Shown: positions 1-8,327 of the stretch, piece after piece | Position numbering within the stretch: the first letter of the stretch is position 1 | Layout: each line of letters starts with the position of its first letter | Assembly: GCA_963809795.1 (NCBI GenBank) | Contig: CAWELN010000019.1 | Location: 1 to 64,000 of the forward strand | Length of the DNA: 64,000 bases | Direction of reading: 5' to 3' | Source of the DNA: DASUAS01 sp963809795 | GTDB taxonomy: Bacteria > Actinomycetota > Acidimicrobiia > IMCC26256 > DASPTH01 | Position numbers and translations under genes: made by a program | The notes under the pieces: model-generated | The model's input: only the letters and a program-made list of their open reading frames with translations | Database searches by the model: none | What the model was told of the DNA's origin: nothing

Positions 1-67
1 ACGAATGTGGCGGGGTCGCGCGCCGAAAACATGAGCGGTCCGAACGCGGTGAGCCCTCATACCCACG

Positions 68-301
68 GTGAGCGTTGTCCTCCCGGTGCGGAACGCTGAG
101 CGCAACCTCGACCGCCCGCTCGAAGCTCTGGAGCACAGTGCGCTGGTCGTCGTGTCCTCTCCCCGGAGCCGACGCTCTACGCCGTCTGGCCCGACTCCGA
201 GGTTCTCAAGGATCCACAGGTCGACGACCCAAACGATGTCGCTGCGTTGCGATTCCGCGACCATCGGCTACCCGCAGACCGGCTGGACCGGCGGCGATGC
301 T
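68..301 (+). pseudogene. fragment of a family-2 glycosyltransferase (N-terminus only)
   Basis: A GTG at 68 opens a frame that begins SVVLPVRNAERNLD, the typical first beta strand and nucleotide-binding loop of GT2 glycosyltransferases (family knowledge). After about 25 residues the similarity is lost. A different frame then gives a protein-like stretch (TLYAVWPDSEVL around 175-210) before a stop near 310. I read this as the remnant of a glycosyltransferase or neighbouring sugar gene, broken by indels and cut at about 301, where the methyltransferase repeat begins. No GT2 acceptor or catalytic region is visible, so no activity is expected. The assignment rests on one short motif and is weak. 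Confidence 0.3.
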
Positions 302-1325
302 GGCCTCATCGATGACGATCAAGCGCGCGCCGGATCCTCCGGTTCACACGCTGCAGCGGATGGGGTTTCAGCAGTCTGACTCTTCGCGACCGAGAACTCG
401 ATCGTGGGGCCGGCCGCCGTGTGATGTTCTGCTCGAGGCGGAAGTCGTCTCCGAGTGATGCATCACCGCGCTGGACGACCGCGAACCCGTGGTAGATCGT
501 CAAGTCAGAGATGACGTCGACCGTGCTACCGACCACCTCGGCGAGCTCGCGAACCAGATCGGTGAGCGATTGTTCCTTCGCCCAGGCATGATCCGGGCTC
601 TGAAAGCCCCTCCAGTGTCCCCACGCCCAGTCCTCGATGATGTACAGCCCCCCGGGACGCAAGCGCGGAAAGATCGTCTCGAAACTCGCCTTGGTCGCGG
701 CATACCGATGTGACGCATCGTCCAGCACTAGGTCGAGCGAACCACCCAAATCTCCATCGACAATGGAGCGCATCGTCGCCGAGTCCGCTTGATCGACTCG
801 CCAGTGCGTCTTGACACGGTCGGAGGCGTCGCGGCTCTCAACGAACCGTCGAAAGTACTCGCTGTCAGCGCGGTCTTGGATGTCGGCGCCGACGTGTATC
901 TCCGGACTGAAGCACAGATTCCAGAACCGCGACGCTGCCCCCGTCCCACATCCCAAGTTCGAGTATCGACCGAGGACGAAAGTCAGTGTGCCGCCAGAAC
1001 CGGGCGTACTCGTCGACAAGACTCTTGAGCTTGTAAAACCGGAAGCACTGGTCGCCCAGCTCCCAGTTCGGCGAATCAACTTGTTCCAGTCGGAATACGA
1101 GCTCGTCGAGCAGGAGGCGATCCGGCTGCCAATCGAGTCGCTCGAAGAAGTCCGCCTGCATACGCCCGCCGTTCGTCTCTGAACCGATGCGCCTGGCCGG
1201 TTCTGTCGGTTGCGTCAGTTCCGTCGCACAAGAATGCCCGTGCAGCGTTCGCCAGACCAAGCGCCGCGCAATGAAGCAACTCGGAGAAAGTACGGCAAGA
1301 ACGCCATGAAGTCCGACGCGCGCTG
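302..1325. repeat. inverted repeat copy A (methyltransferase segment, about 1 kb)
   Basis: The reverse complement of 302-1325 matches 17010-18027 almost base for base. The match runs from just past the stop codon of the methyltransferase (gaggcc at the outer edge of both copies) to about 150 bp upstream of its ATG. The copies differ by scattered substitutions and a few one-base indels. They are in opposite orientation, about 15.7 kb apart, and could serve as recombination substrates for inversion of everything between them. Confidence 0.85.
306..1161 (-). pseudogene. class I SAM-dependent methyltransferase, frameshifted copy
   Basis: Homologue of the intact gene at 17169-18023. The N-terminal part (MQADFFERLDWQ, motif I ELGMWDGGS) is in one frame. 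From FWNLCFSPEIH onward the protein continues in the next frame. Comparing the copies base by base shows one extra C at 927/928 here (GCGGTTCTGG against GCGTTCTGG on the coding strand), which explains the break. Motifs downstream of the shift (VLDDASH, LRPGGLYIIEDW) are preserved, so the damage is recent or is a sequencing error. If functional, it would be a Mg-dependent sugar or antibiotic O-methyltransferase of the MycE/TylF type. Confidence 0.8.
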
Positions 1326-1547
1326 AGCGCGATCGTCCCGGTCGTGCTTGTCCGTCAGGCTCGCTTGGGGATGTCGAGCAGTCGTAGGTGCTCACTGGGC
1401 CTCGTGCCGCAGCTCGACGGACGTATTAGCGGCGGTGTGGCACTGCGATCGTGGTCGGAGGTCATCACGCGGCGCGAAGGTAGGATTCGAATCTGCTTTC
1501 TGGCCGCGTTGCGCCGTCTGTGGACTTCGCTGTATGAGACGTCGAGA

Positions 1548-2843
1548 ATGGTCGTGAGTCCCACGTCATTGCATCAGGGCTTGGGTCAACGCGTACGACG
1601 CGCCGCCGCCCCGCACTTGCGTCGCCTGAGGCGGCTCGCGGCGCGATTGCCGTACGTCAAGGAACTCCGCCGCCGTCTGCGTCGAGGTGACCGTGATGGC
1701 GAGGCACCGATCGTCTGCGATTCAGTGCTCGCGTGGGCGATCGCTCACCCAGGCACGCCGTACTCGCGGATCGCCGCGCCGGGTTCTGTCACCAAGAAGC
1801 CTCCACGCACGATCGAAATGACGATCCATCCCCAGTTCGTCGCGGCGAAGGAGATCCCCATTGCCGAGAAGTACGTCGTCGAACTGCGAAGCGCGATCCT
1901 CGAGATCCCCCGAGCCGCCAACCGCCGTGCGTATGGTCGCCAAGACGACGCTCCGCGCGTAGTTCTCCCGGATGAATCGATCGCGTCCGAGTCAACACAG
2001 TTGTTGGTCAAGAGGTGCCTTCCCCATCCTTTCAACGTCGCTCGCGACATGCGTGGTGATTACGTTTCGCTGCTCAGCCCGCGTGCCCTCGACGGGAACT
2101 ACTACCACTGGACGCACGACGTGCTGCTCTCGTTGTTCGGTCTGTTGCCCCATCTCCCAGCTACAACTCGTTTCATTGTTCCCCCCGGGTTGCGACCCTT
2201 TCAGATGGACAGTCTCGCGATGCTGGGAATCACACCAGATCAGCTCGTCACCTTCGAGCACCGAGCCAGCGAACATGGCGACTCGTCGTGGCGACTCGAT
2301 CGGCTCTTCTTTTCGCCAGGTCCGATCGGTGCTTCGGCATCCGCAAGCGCCCTCGCGTGGCTACGTGCAGTTGCGCTCGAGTACGCAGGAGCAGCTGATC
2401 GGCGTCCCCACCGCCGGCTCTACATCAGTCGCCGCCGCGCTCACTACCGAAGAATCGTCAACGAGACCGAGGTTGTGGCGTACTTGCTCGACCGCGGCTT
2501 CGAGGTTCACGAACTCGAGGACTACGGGTATCGGGAGCAGATCTCGCTGTTCGCCGACGCCAGCGTCGTCGTGGGGCCCCATGGTGCTGCGCACACCAAC
2601 ATGCTGTACGCGCAACCTGGGATGGTTCTCGTGGACATCTTGGGCAGTCTGGTGAACAAGTGCTTCCACAACATGGCGCTCACGCTCGGGCACGAATACT
2701 GGTACGTCTTCGGTGAAGACATTCCCAGCGGCAGGGCGTACACCGACGACATCTTTCTTCCGCTCGAGAAGCTCGATTCCATCGTTTCGCTCGCGCTGAC
2801 AGGCGACTCTGGTCCGAGCGAAAGCTGCCATCCACCAATTTGA
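1548..2843 (+). CDS. glycosyltransferase family 61 (DUF563) protein
   Basis: About 431 residues. The C-terminal half has the GT61/DUF563 signature: LYISRRRAHYRR near the middle, then YGYREQISLFADASVVVG and PHGAAHTNMLYAQPG, followed by a hydrophobic strand. GT61 enzymes transfer pentoses or N-acetylglucosamine to glycans and glycoproteins, and bacterial members sit in polysaccharide loci (family knowledge). The donor cannot be told from sequence. The ATG at 1548 was chosen because the 68 residues in front of it are Arg/Ser-rich and unlike the family; GTG 1344 is the longest alternative. It lies between the methyltransferase copy and a tRNA scar, with another glycosyltransferase at 4.7 kb, suggesting remains of a surface-glycan locus. 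Confidence 0.75.
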   Translation: MVVSPTSLHQGLGQRVRRAAAPHLRRLRRLAARLPYVKELRRRLRRGDRDGEAPIVCDSVLAWAIAHPGTPYSRIAAPGSVTKKPPRTIEMTIHPQFVAAKEIPIAEKYVVELRSAILEIPRAANRRAYGRQDDAPRVVLPDESIASESTQLLVKRCLPHPFNVARDMRGDYVSLLSPRALDGNYYHWTHDVLLSLFGLLPHLPATTRFIVPPGLRPFQMDSLAMLGITPDQLVTFEHRASEHGDSSWRLDRLFFSPGPIGASASASALAWLRAVALEYAGAADRRPHRRLYISRRRAHYRRIVNETEVVAYLLDRGFEVHELEDYGYREQISLFADASVVVGPHGAAHTNMLYAQPGMVLVDILGSLVNKCFHNMALTLGHEYWYVFGEDIPSGRAYTDDIFLPLEKLDSIVSLALTGDSGPSESCHPPI

Positions 2844-2897
2844 CCGTCGGTTTTCACCCGCCCGCGGAATGCACGCAGGAGCCCGGCCTGCACGCGA

Positions 2898-2919
2898 AGC
2901 GGGGGCTCGAACCCCCGCT
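2898..2919. other. perfect 8-bp hairpin resembling a tRNA T-arm
   Basis: Arms agcggggg (2898-2905) and cccccgct (2912-2919) flank a 6-nt loop. Read on the minus strand the loop region is GGGGGTTCGAGCCCCC, close to a tRNA T-arm. No acceptor or anticodon stem that fits surrounds it and there is no T-tract, so it is either a second tRNA relic next to the tRNA-Pro fragment or a chance hairpin. Confidence 0.35.
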
Positions 2920-2933
2920 ACCTGCACCTTCGA

Positions 2934-2984
2934 TGGTCGGGATGCCGGGATTTGAACCCGGGACCTCAGCGTCCCGAACGCTGC
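2934..2984 (-). tRNA. tRNA-Pro(CGG), 3' half only (probable attachment-site remnant)
   Basis: On the minus strand this segment gives anticodon stem CAGCG / loop TTCGGGA / CGCTG (anticodon CGG, plus positions 2974-2976). A 5-nt variable loop, a T-arm CCGGG-TTCAAAT-CCCGG, acceptor strand CATCCCG, A73 and an encoded CCA (2934-2936) follow. The 5' acceptor strand (CGGGATG) and D-arm are absent: the sequence beyond 2984 does not resemble a tRNA. Such 3'-half copies are what tyrosine-recombinase elements leave at one border after integrating into a tRNA gene (established knowledge). In that case the element would lie at higher coordinates. No intact second copy or integrase gene was found. Confidence 0.7.
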
Positions 2985-3284
2985 TGGGCCGAATCCAAGC
3001 GAACATTAGCGGCGCGTAACGGCAGGTCAGACGAGGGATTCGGACCTCGGCGGACGACTGCGATCGGCAGCGTTTGCGCGGGATGCACGCAGGGATGGAC
3101 GCTGGATGCGAGCGCGCGACCGGCAGAGGCACGCCGACCCACGACCTCAGCTCACGCCCAACCCCCTCAAGCCTGCGACAAGGGTGCCGCAGCCGTCTAC
3201 TCAGTCCATGGTTCCCGAGTCATCGATCATCAGTCGAGGGTCGGCCTCGCCCCCATTCACACCGCCGACCACGCGCGAGAGACC
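2985..3284. other. non-coding stretch between tRNA scar and IS3 element
   Basis: No frame here looks like protein and no RNA gene was recognised. The overlapping short reading frames are Arg/Pro/Thr-rich with no motifs. It is probably decayed island DNA. Confidence 0.5.
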
Positions 3285-3308
3285 GGACCCCGTTGATCGG
3301 TCCACGCG

Positions 3309-4166
3309 TTATGTGAGTTGGGGTTGGTGTTCGGTGCGCCACCGGGCAGCGAACGCGGCGGGTGTGAGCATGCCGAGCGCGCTGTGGGGACGGTAGTCGT
3401 TGTATTCGTTTCGCCAGTCGGCGACGAGGACTTGGGCTTCGAGGAGCGAGTCGAACTGCTCGATCGCGAGCAGCTCGTCACGCATTCGTGATCCGTAGGA
3501 CTCGACCCACGGGTTCTGCCAGGGGATCCGGGTTCGATGTAGCTGGCGCCGGCGTGGGAGAACCGGCACCAGTCGCGCAGGGCGTTGGCGGTGAGCTCGG
3601 GTCCGTTGTCGCAGCGAATGAACGCCGGCGTCGTGCGGCGATGCGCCGACGATCTTGTCGAGCGCGTTGACGGTGGCGTCGGCGTCGATGCGAGTAGGCG
3701 ACGACGTCGGCGAGGGACTCGCGGGTGTACTCGTCGACGACATGCAGGATCTTGATGGTCCGGCCGGTGGAGGTGACGTCGAACTGGTAGTCGAGCGCCC
3801 ACACGTGATCGGGCCGCTCGGCCGTGAGCCGGTCAGCCGGGGTCGATCGAGACTCCGAGCCGTTGCCGCTTGCGGCGCTTGACCGGCACCCGTAGGCCTT
3901 CTTCGCGCCACAACCGCTGGATCTTCTTGCGATTGCAGACATGACCTTCACGGACCAGCACCGCGTGCGCCCGGCGATACCCCCACCGCGGATGCTCACG
4001 CGCGAACGTCCGCAGCTCGGCGCGCAGATCACGATCCGGATCCGGACTCAGCCGGGCGGTGACGCTGGGTCGAGCGGTGCTGCCCGACGATCTGGCACGC
4101 CCGCCGCTGCGAGAGGTCGAGCCGTTCGCTGCAACATGTGCACGGCTCGACGTCGCCTCGACGGGC
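3309..4166 (-). pseudogene. IS3 transposase OrfB (DDE integrase domain), multiply frameshifted
   Basis: The integrase-core protein is spread over three frames. The N-terminal helical part (LRTFAREHPRWGYRRAH) is followed by VWALDYQFDVTSTG with the first catalytic Asp near 3780. IRCDNGPELTANALRDW carries the second Asp near 3610, and NPWVESYGSRMRDE carries the Glu near 3490. The family-typical tail YRPHSALGMLTP follows. All three DDE residues are present but at least two or three indels separate them, so no active transposase can be made from this copy. The match to IS3-family OrfB is clear. Confidence 0.8.
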
Positions 4167-4446
4167 TCACCAGTTTCCCTTCGCGATCTCCCGCAACGCC
4201 AGGTTCTCGAGCTCCTTGTCCGCCACGATGCGCTTCAGCTGCGTGTTCTCCGTCTCGAGCTCCTTCAGCCGCTTGCACGTCGTCGGCCTTCATGCCGCCG
4301 TACTGCGCCCGCCACCGGTGATACGTCTGCTCGCTCACCTGGAGATGCCGCGCGACTTCCTCGACGTCCTTGCCCTCGGCCAACAACCGGTCGGCCTCGC
4401 GCAACTTCCGCACGATCTGCTCGGGCGTGTGCCTTCGTCTCGCCAT
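4167..4446 (-). pseudogene. IS3 transposase OrfA (helix-turn-helix), frameshifted
   Basis: Starts at ATG 4446 after a strong AAGGAGG ribosome-binding site. Residues 1-56 (RHTPEQIVRKLREAD, VSEQTYHRWRAQYGG) are the HTH that binds the IS ends. After KADDV an extra base at about 4275 throws the frame. One frame over, the rest of the protein is intact (KRLKELETENTQLKRIV, then LREIAKGNW and a stop at 4167), which is the leucine-zipper tail of IS3 OrfA. In active IS3 elements OrfA and OrfB are joined by a programmed -1 shift near the end of orfA. This shift is much earlier and looks like damage. Confidence 0.8.
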
Positions 4447-4662
4447 CGTGATGATCCTCCTTCAACCCACCATCGTGGGCAACGGACTCACATCACGCGC
4501 GGACCAATCTCAAGGGGTCAGGCCAGTTGCCCACGTTCCGCGCAGCAACGCAGCCAGCCGTCAACCAGAGCCAGCCCAGGGCACACCACAGCCCCACAGC
4601 GCCTCTATGACCCGGGTGTGTGCCGAGAAGACGCCGATCTCACGAAGGAAGTTAGGCAGATC

Positions 4663-4691
4663 GCGCGAACTGTGTAGTAAATGGTCGTCAG
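4663..4691. repeat. 29-bp direct repeat, left copy
   Basis: gcgcgaactgtgtag, then four variable bases, then tggtcgtcag. The same 15 + 10 identical bases occur at 6171-6199 in the same orientation. The pair brackets the glycosyltransferase gene at 4713-5936. Confidence 0.75.
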
Positions 4692-4712
4692 TGGGACTCG
4701 CGGGCTAGTCGG

Positions 4713-5936
4713 TCACACCTCGCCTGTCATTGCGTCCGTTGGTACAGACGTGGACTGTTCACGAGCGATACGGGCAAGTGACTCCACGATCTCGAGGCTC
4801 CTAAGCACCATCGCGTCGGGCCGTACATGCCTCCAGTAGTAGTCGTGATTCGCGTTCATCATCGAAAGACGCAGGTCAGGATCGTCAACCAACCGTCGCA
4901 CATTCGAGACGCAGTCGTCGACGGTGTCGAAACCCAGGTAGTTGTTCCCGTCCGTGAACGAGCCGGGAACCTCATAAGCAAGCCGTTCGACAACGATGGC
5001 TCGTGACGCAGCGACATACTCCGCAAGCCGCCATCCATTCGAGCCGAACAGCCCTCTTGTGGCAATACAGATGTCCGAGGACCGCATTGCGGCGAGGTAT
5101 GCCGGCTTGCAAACGATTGCGGTATCGACCACACAATCGGGAAAGTCGCGGAGTGCATCGGGCGTGGGAGCGAGTCCGCCGACGAAACTGGGCCCGAACT
5201 CCTTGCGGAGGGCTCGGATACAAGCGGCGCGAGTCTCGTTAAGCCTTCGCCAATCGTCGGCTTCAGGTCCGCGCTTCGCAGGATCCCAGGTCCGGGCAAA
5301 ACCGATGATCTTCGGCGGGAATGAAACTGTAGGTCGCTGCTCGAACGCCTCAATCATGCACGATGCGCGACTCGACCCCACGAGGCCGCCGTACGCTGCG
5401 ACTCGAACGCTAAGGCTGTCCATTCCCGTTCGCATCTGACGAGCAGCCATGACGTCGATGGCATGCTCCGCGAAGAGTGAGAGCGGCCGACTGAGTTGCA
5501 CAGTACGGCCGAGCATGTCCAGTGCGTTCGAGCGTCGGATGTCCTGAAGCGACCACAACATCCGACGCAAACGGAAGTCGCCATGACCGTAGACGGGGTA
5601 GTTGAGGCCCAACGGACGAACCTTTGGTAATGCGCCATGGAGCGCGGAGCTGTAGCTCCGCTTGAAGTACAGCGAACACCACTCGAGCGAACTCGCGTCA
5701 ATCCCAGCATCGTCGATACAGTCGTAAGCGACTGGCACTGAATGATCGACGACTGCTCGTAGAACGAGCCCCTCGAACCGGCCAGAACAAGCCTTCTTCC
5801 GTTCGAGCGACACGTTCACGTCGCCACCATGCGCCAAGAGTCCAAAGCCCGTATACAGCTGCGATAGCGGCGGAGTCGGGCGATCGCACCACAGGCGAAC
5901 TCGCCATCTCACACCTGAGAGGGTCGTACTGTTCAC
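4713..5936 (-). CDS. glycosyltransferase (GT4/group-1-like C-terminal domain)
   Basis: About 407 residues from GTG 5936; the reading frame is open further up to 6074 but that part is low-complexity. The C-terminal 150 residues have the donor-binding fold of group-1 glycosyltransferases: SDICIATRGLFGSNGWRLAEY, ASRAIVVERLAYEVPG and LGFDTVDDCVSNVRRLVDDP, ending in helices that close over the nucleotide site. The N-terminal half has no motif I can name. G+C is visibly lower than in the core genes of the window, in keeping with transfer. It stands alone between two 29-bp direct repeats. A role in surface-glycan synthesis is inference. Confidence 0.6.
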   Translation of the reverse strand: MNSTTLSGVRWRVRLWCDRPTPPLSQLYTGFGLLAHGGDVNVSLERKKACSGRFEGLVLRAVVDHSVPVAYDCIDDAGIDASSLEWCSLYFKRSYSSALHGALPKVRPLGLNYPVYGHGDFRLRRMLWSLQDIRRSNALDMLGRTVQLSRPLSLFAEHAIDVMAARQMRTGMDSLSVRVAAYGGLVGSSRASCMIEAFEQRPTVSFPPKIIGFARTWDPAKRGPEADDWRRLNETRAACIRALRKEFGPSFVGGLAPTPDALRDFPDCVVDTAIVCKPAYLAAMRSSDICIATRGLFGSNGWRLAEYVAASRAIVVERLAYEVPGSFTDGNNYLGFDTVDDCVSNVRRLVDDPDLRLSMMNANHDYYWRHVRPDAMVLRSLEIVESLARIAREQSTSVPTDAMTGEV

Positions 5937-6170
5937 AGTCCCGGACGGCCCCGGACGATGACCGAGTGATGCGTGTGGTCCTCGAGAGCGAGACCCTTCG
6001 GTACGCACGCAACACATGCGACAGCGACGAGCACGATCCATCTGAAGCGCACGAGCCTCATCGGGACCTCTCACGAACCGACGACTCTGCCCTCAGGCCG
6101 TCATTCGAGCACCGGGGCGCGACCTCGTCAACGGGCAATGGCGCGGTTGTCCAGGCCAGTCGGGCCAGCT

Positions 6171-6199
6171 GCGCGAACTGTGTAGCAGGTGGTCGTCAG
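6171..6199. repeat. 29-bp direct repeat, right copy
   Basis: Same sequence as 4663-4691 except for the four central bases (cagg here, taaa there). It lies about 230 bp upstream of the glycosyltransferase start, in a stretch (5937-6332) with no other recognisable gene. Confidence 0.75.
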
Positions 6200-6332
6200 G
6201 CGAGCGACCTCCGTACCGATTGGCAGTTCGGACACGGTTACGAGACGCCCGTCCCAAGTACGCGCGCCGACTCTCCGGGTTTCTGTCCTTCGCGGGGAGC
6301 CAGGAGAGTCGTCGCGGCTCGGTGCCCCCGGG

Positions 6333-6757
6333 CTAGGTGGTGCTTCGATCTACGTCGCGCCATTCGTCGATGCGCCCGCCATGTGCAATCAGGCCATAGA
6401 TCACGAGTATGTCGACCAGGATCATCGTGAATGACCAGAACGTGTTGTGATCGAGGTAGCTGAGCTGGATGATCGCGTTTAACGACGCGACGGCGACACC
6501 GACAATCCTGCCGAACATGTTGCCGGAGAAGATCAGGAATCCGGCGAGAATCATGACCGCGCCGATGATGAGGACCACCCAACCCCAGACCTTGAGATTG
6601 TCCGTGAGCGGTAGCTGCACGTCACCGTTGGCGAAGTGGCTCCGGATCTCGGGGCCGCGTTCGTGATCGCCCGCAGACCGTCGATCACGTTGAAGATTCC
6701 CACCAGGATGATCAGGATCCCGGCGAAGATCTTCCAACCGTATCCATCGTTGTCCAT
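6333..6757 (-). pseudogene. DUF7144-family membrane protein, frameshifted
   Basis: ATG 6757 follows an AAAGGGG ribosome-binding site. The first segment (WKIFAGILIILVGIFNVIDG) is one transmembrane helix. The protein then shifts frame at about 6653 and continues as VWGWVVLIIGAVMILAGF, FGRIVGVAVASLNAIIQ and FWSFTMILVDILVIYGLIAHG, giving four membrane segments in all. This order (WGW loop, then YL...FWS before the last helix) is the pattern I associate with the actinobacterial DUF7144 family, whose function is unknown. A single indel separates the halves, so a sequencing error is possible. Confidence 0.65.
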
Positions 6758-6879
6758 GTTGACGACGCCCCTTTCGTGCGCTTGTACACATTCCAAGATC
6801 CGCGTCGGCGGCGGAACGGACACGGAATCAGACCACACGCACGAAACGCGCGCTAACAGGCGCTAGACGGACACGCGGC

Positions 6880-7049
6880 AACATTGGTAGCGGACGATTT
6901 CGGGATTGCTCCGACGGTCACGCCTTCGCAACACCTGACCTGCGAGGCGCACAGTTGTAATGGAACGGCCGGCTCCCGTCCCGGTTTGATGCGTGGGTCA
7001 TCCACCATCGCCGATGGACGGAGCCACATGGACGAGAGGAGCCGGCCGT
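6880..7049 (+). ncRNA. candidate bridge-RNA region upstream of IS110 transposase
   Basis: About 170 bp without coding potential between a broken DUF7144 gene and the transposase GTG. It holds a perfect 12-bp inverted repeat, acggccggctcc (6965-6976) and ggagccggccgt (7038-7049), enclosing about 60 nt. The right arm covers the ribosome-binding site and first base of the start codon. IS110 members encode a bridge RNA in the non-coding left end that specifies donor and target DNA (established for IS621 and relatives). The position and structure fit, but the guide loops were not identified. Confidence 0.35.
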
Positions 7050-8156
7050 GTCCGCAACCAGGATGCCTCGTTGGGGCGCGAAGTGGGTAGGGCTTGATGT
7101 CGCCCGGGATGCGATCGCGGTGGGTGTGCTCGACGGGTCGTCGGAGAGCGCGCCGCGACTGGAGAAGGTCGCGCATGACGAGGTGTCGATCCGTCGGCTG
7201 GTGAGCCGGTTGGGTGAGCCGAGCCGGCTGCGGGTGTGTTACGAGGCAGGCCCGACTGGCTATGAGTTGTATCGGCTGCTGGCGTCGATCGGTGTCGCGT
7301 GCGACGTGGTGGCGCCGTCGCTGGTGCCAGTCGCTCCTGGTGACAAGGTCAAGACTGATCGTCGCGACGCGCGCCGACTGGTGCGCCTCTATCGCGCGGG
7401 TGAGCTCGTCACGGTGCGGGTCCCGACCCGCGAGGAGGAAGGCTGTCGGGACCTGTGTCGGTTGCGGGGCGCGGCGGTGTTCGATCGCGGTCGAGCGCGT
7501 CAGCGTCTCGGGTCGTTGTTGTTGCGCCGCCACCTGGTGTATCGCGACGGGTCGACGTGGACGCTCAAGCACCGGCGTTGGCTGCGCTCGTTGTCGTTCG
7601 ACGACCCCGGAACGCAGGCGACGTTCGCGCACTTGCTTGCCAGCGTGGAAGAACGCGAGCTGCGCGTCGCCGCCATCGACGCTGATCTCGCGGGGTTCTT
7701 CGAACGCGGCCTGTTCGTCGACGAGGTCGCCCGCCTCGCCGCCTATCGAGGCATCGACCAACTCAGCGCGCTCGCGATGGCGTCGGAGGTGTGTGACTGG
7801 CGGCGGTTCCCCGCTCCCGCGAAGTTCATGGGCTTCGTCGGTCTCGTGCCCAGCGAGTACTCCACCGGGGCGAGCACGCACCGTTACGGGATCACCAAAG
7901 CCGGCAACGCGCACGTCCGCCACACGCTGGTCGAAGCCGCGTGGGCCTACCGGTATCCGGCGCGGGTCAGCCCCGAACTGGCCAGCGCCGCCACCAAGGA
8001 CTCCCTCCCGACGTCGTGGCCCGTTCCTGGGCTGCCCAGGTCCGACTGTGTGGACGGTTCCGTCGTCTCGCGGCGCGCAAAGACCGCCGCACCGTCGTCG
8101 CCACCGCGGTTGCCCGCGAACTCGCCGGGTTCGTGTGGGCCGAGATGACCGCCTGA
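7048..8156 (+). pseudogene. IS110-family transposase, frameshifted near the C-terminus
   Basis: GTG 7048. The N-terminal RuvC-like DEDD domain is complete: GLDVARDAIAVGV (first Asp), CYEAGPTGYELYRLL (Glu) and KTDRRDARRLVRLYRAGEL (Asp pair). The C-terminal Transposase_20 domain has the conserved EYSTG...RYGITKAGNAHVR segment with the serine used in strand exchange. Near 7987 one base appears to be missing, so that the last 55 or so residues (VVARSWAAQVRLCGRFRRL ... stop 8156) are in another frame. The catalytic part is intact, and the protein would still be nearly full length if the indel is an artefact. Confidence 0.8.
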
Positions 8157-8327
8157 CCGCATGACCATCGCGCGCGGCTCCTCGCCGATCGGCTCGAGGA
8201 GTTACCCGCGCTCCGATCGCAGGACGCGTCGGCCACCGCCTTCGCAGGCACCGATCCCCGAGTCAATCTCCGCACCACCGTCTTCGGACGGTCACCGGCG
8301 CGCACAGTTTGGGGCAACCGCCTGCGC

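Larger units (their letters stand above)
3285..4520 (-). mobile_element. IS3-family insertion sequence, decayed
   Basis: About 1.24 kb, the usual size for the family. The two ends form imperfect terminal inverted repeats of roughly 35 bp. The left end (from 3285) reads ggaccccgttgatcggtcc and the reverse complement of the right end (to 4520) reads tgaccccttgagattggtcc; both continue into a shared gcgt(g/t)atgtgagt. Between them lie orfA and orfB on the minus strand, both broken by frameshifts. No target-site duplication is obvious (acc to the left, ggc to the right), consistent with an old copy. Confidence 0.8.
6880..8170 (+). mobile_element. IS110-family element (approximate limits)
   Basis: Defined by the transposase gene at 7048-8156 and its hairpin-rich leader. 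IS110 elements normally lack terminal inverted repeats and target duplications, so the ends cannot be fixed by eye. The limits given are the leader and the sequence just past the stop. Confidence 0.5.

Noticed and set aside
1473..1500. ggattcgaatct near 1485 as a tRNA T-arm
   Set aside because: No acceptor or anticodon stem around it; a chance match.
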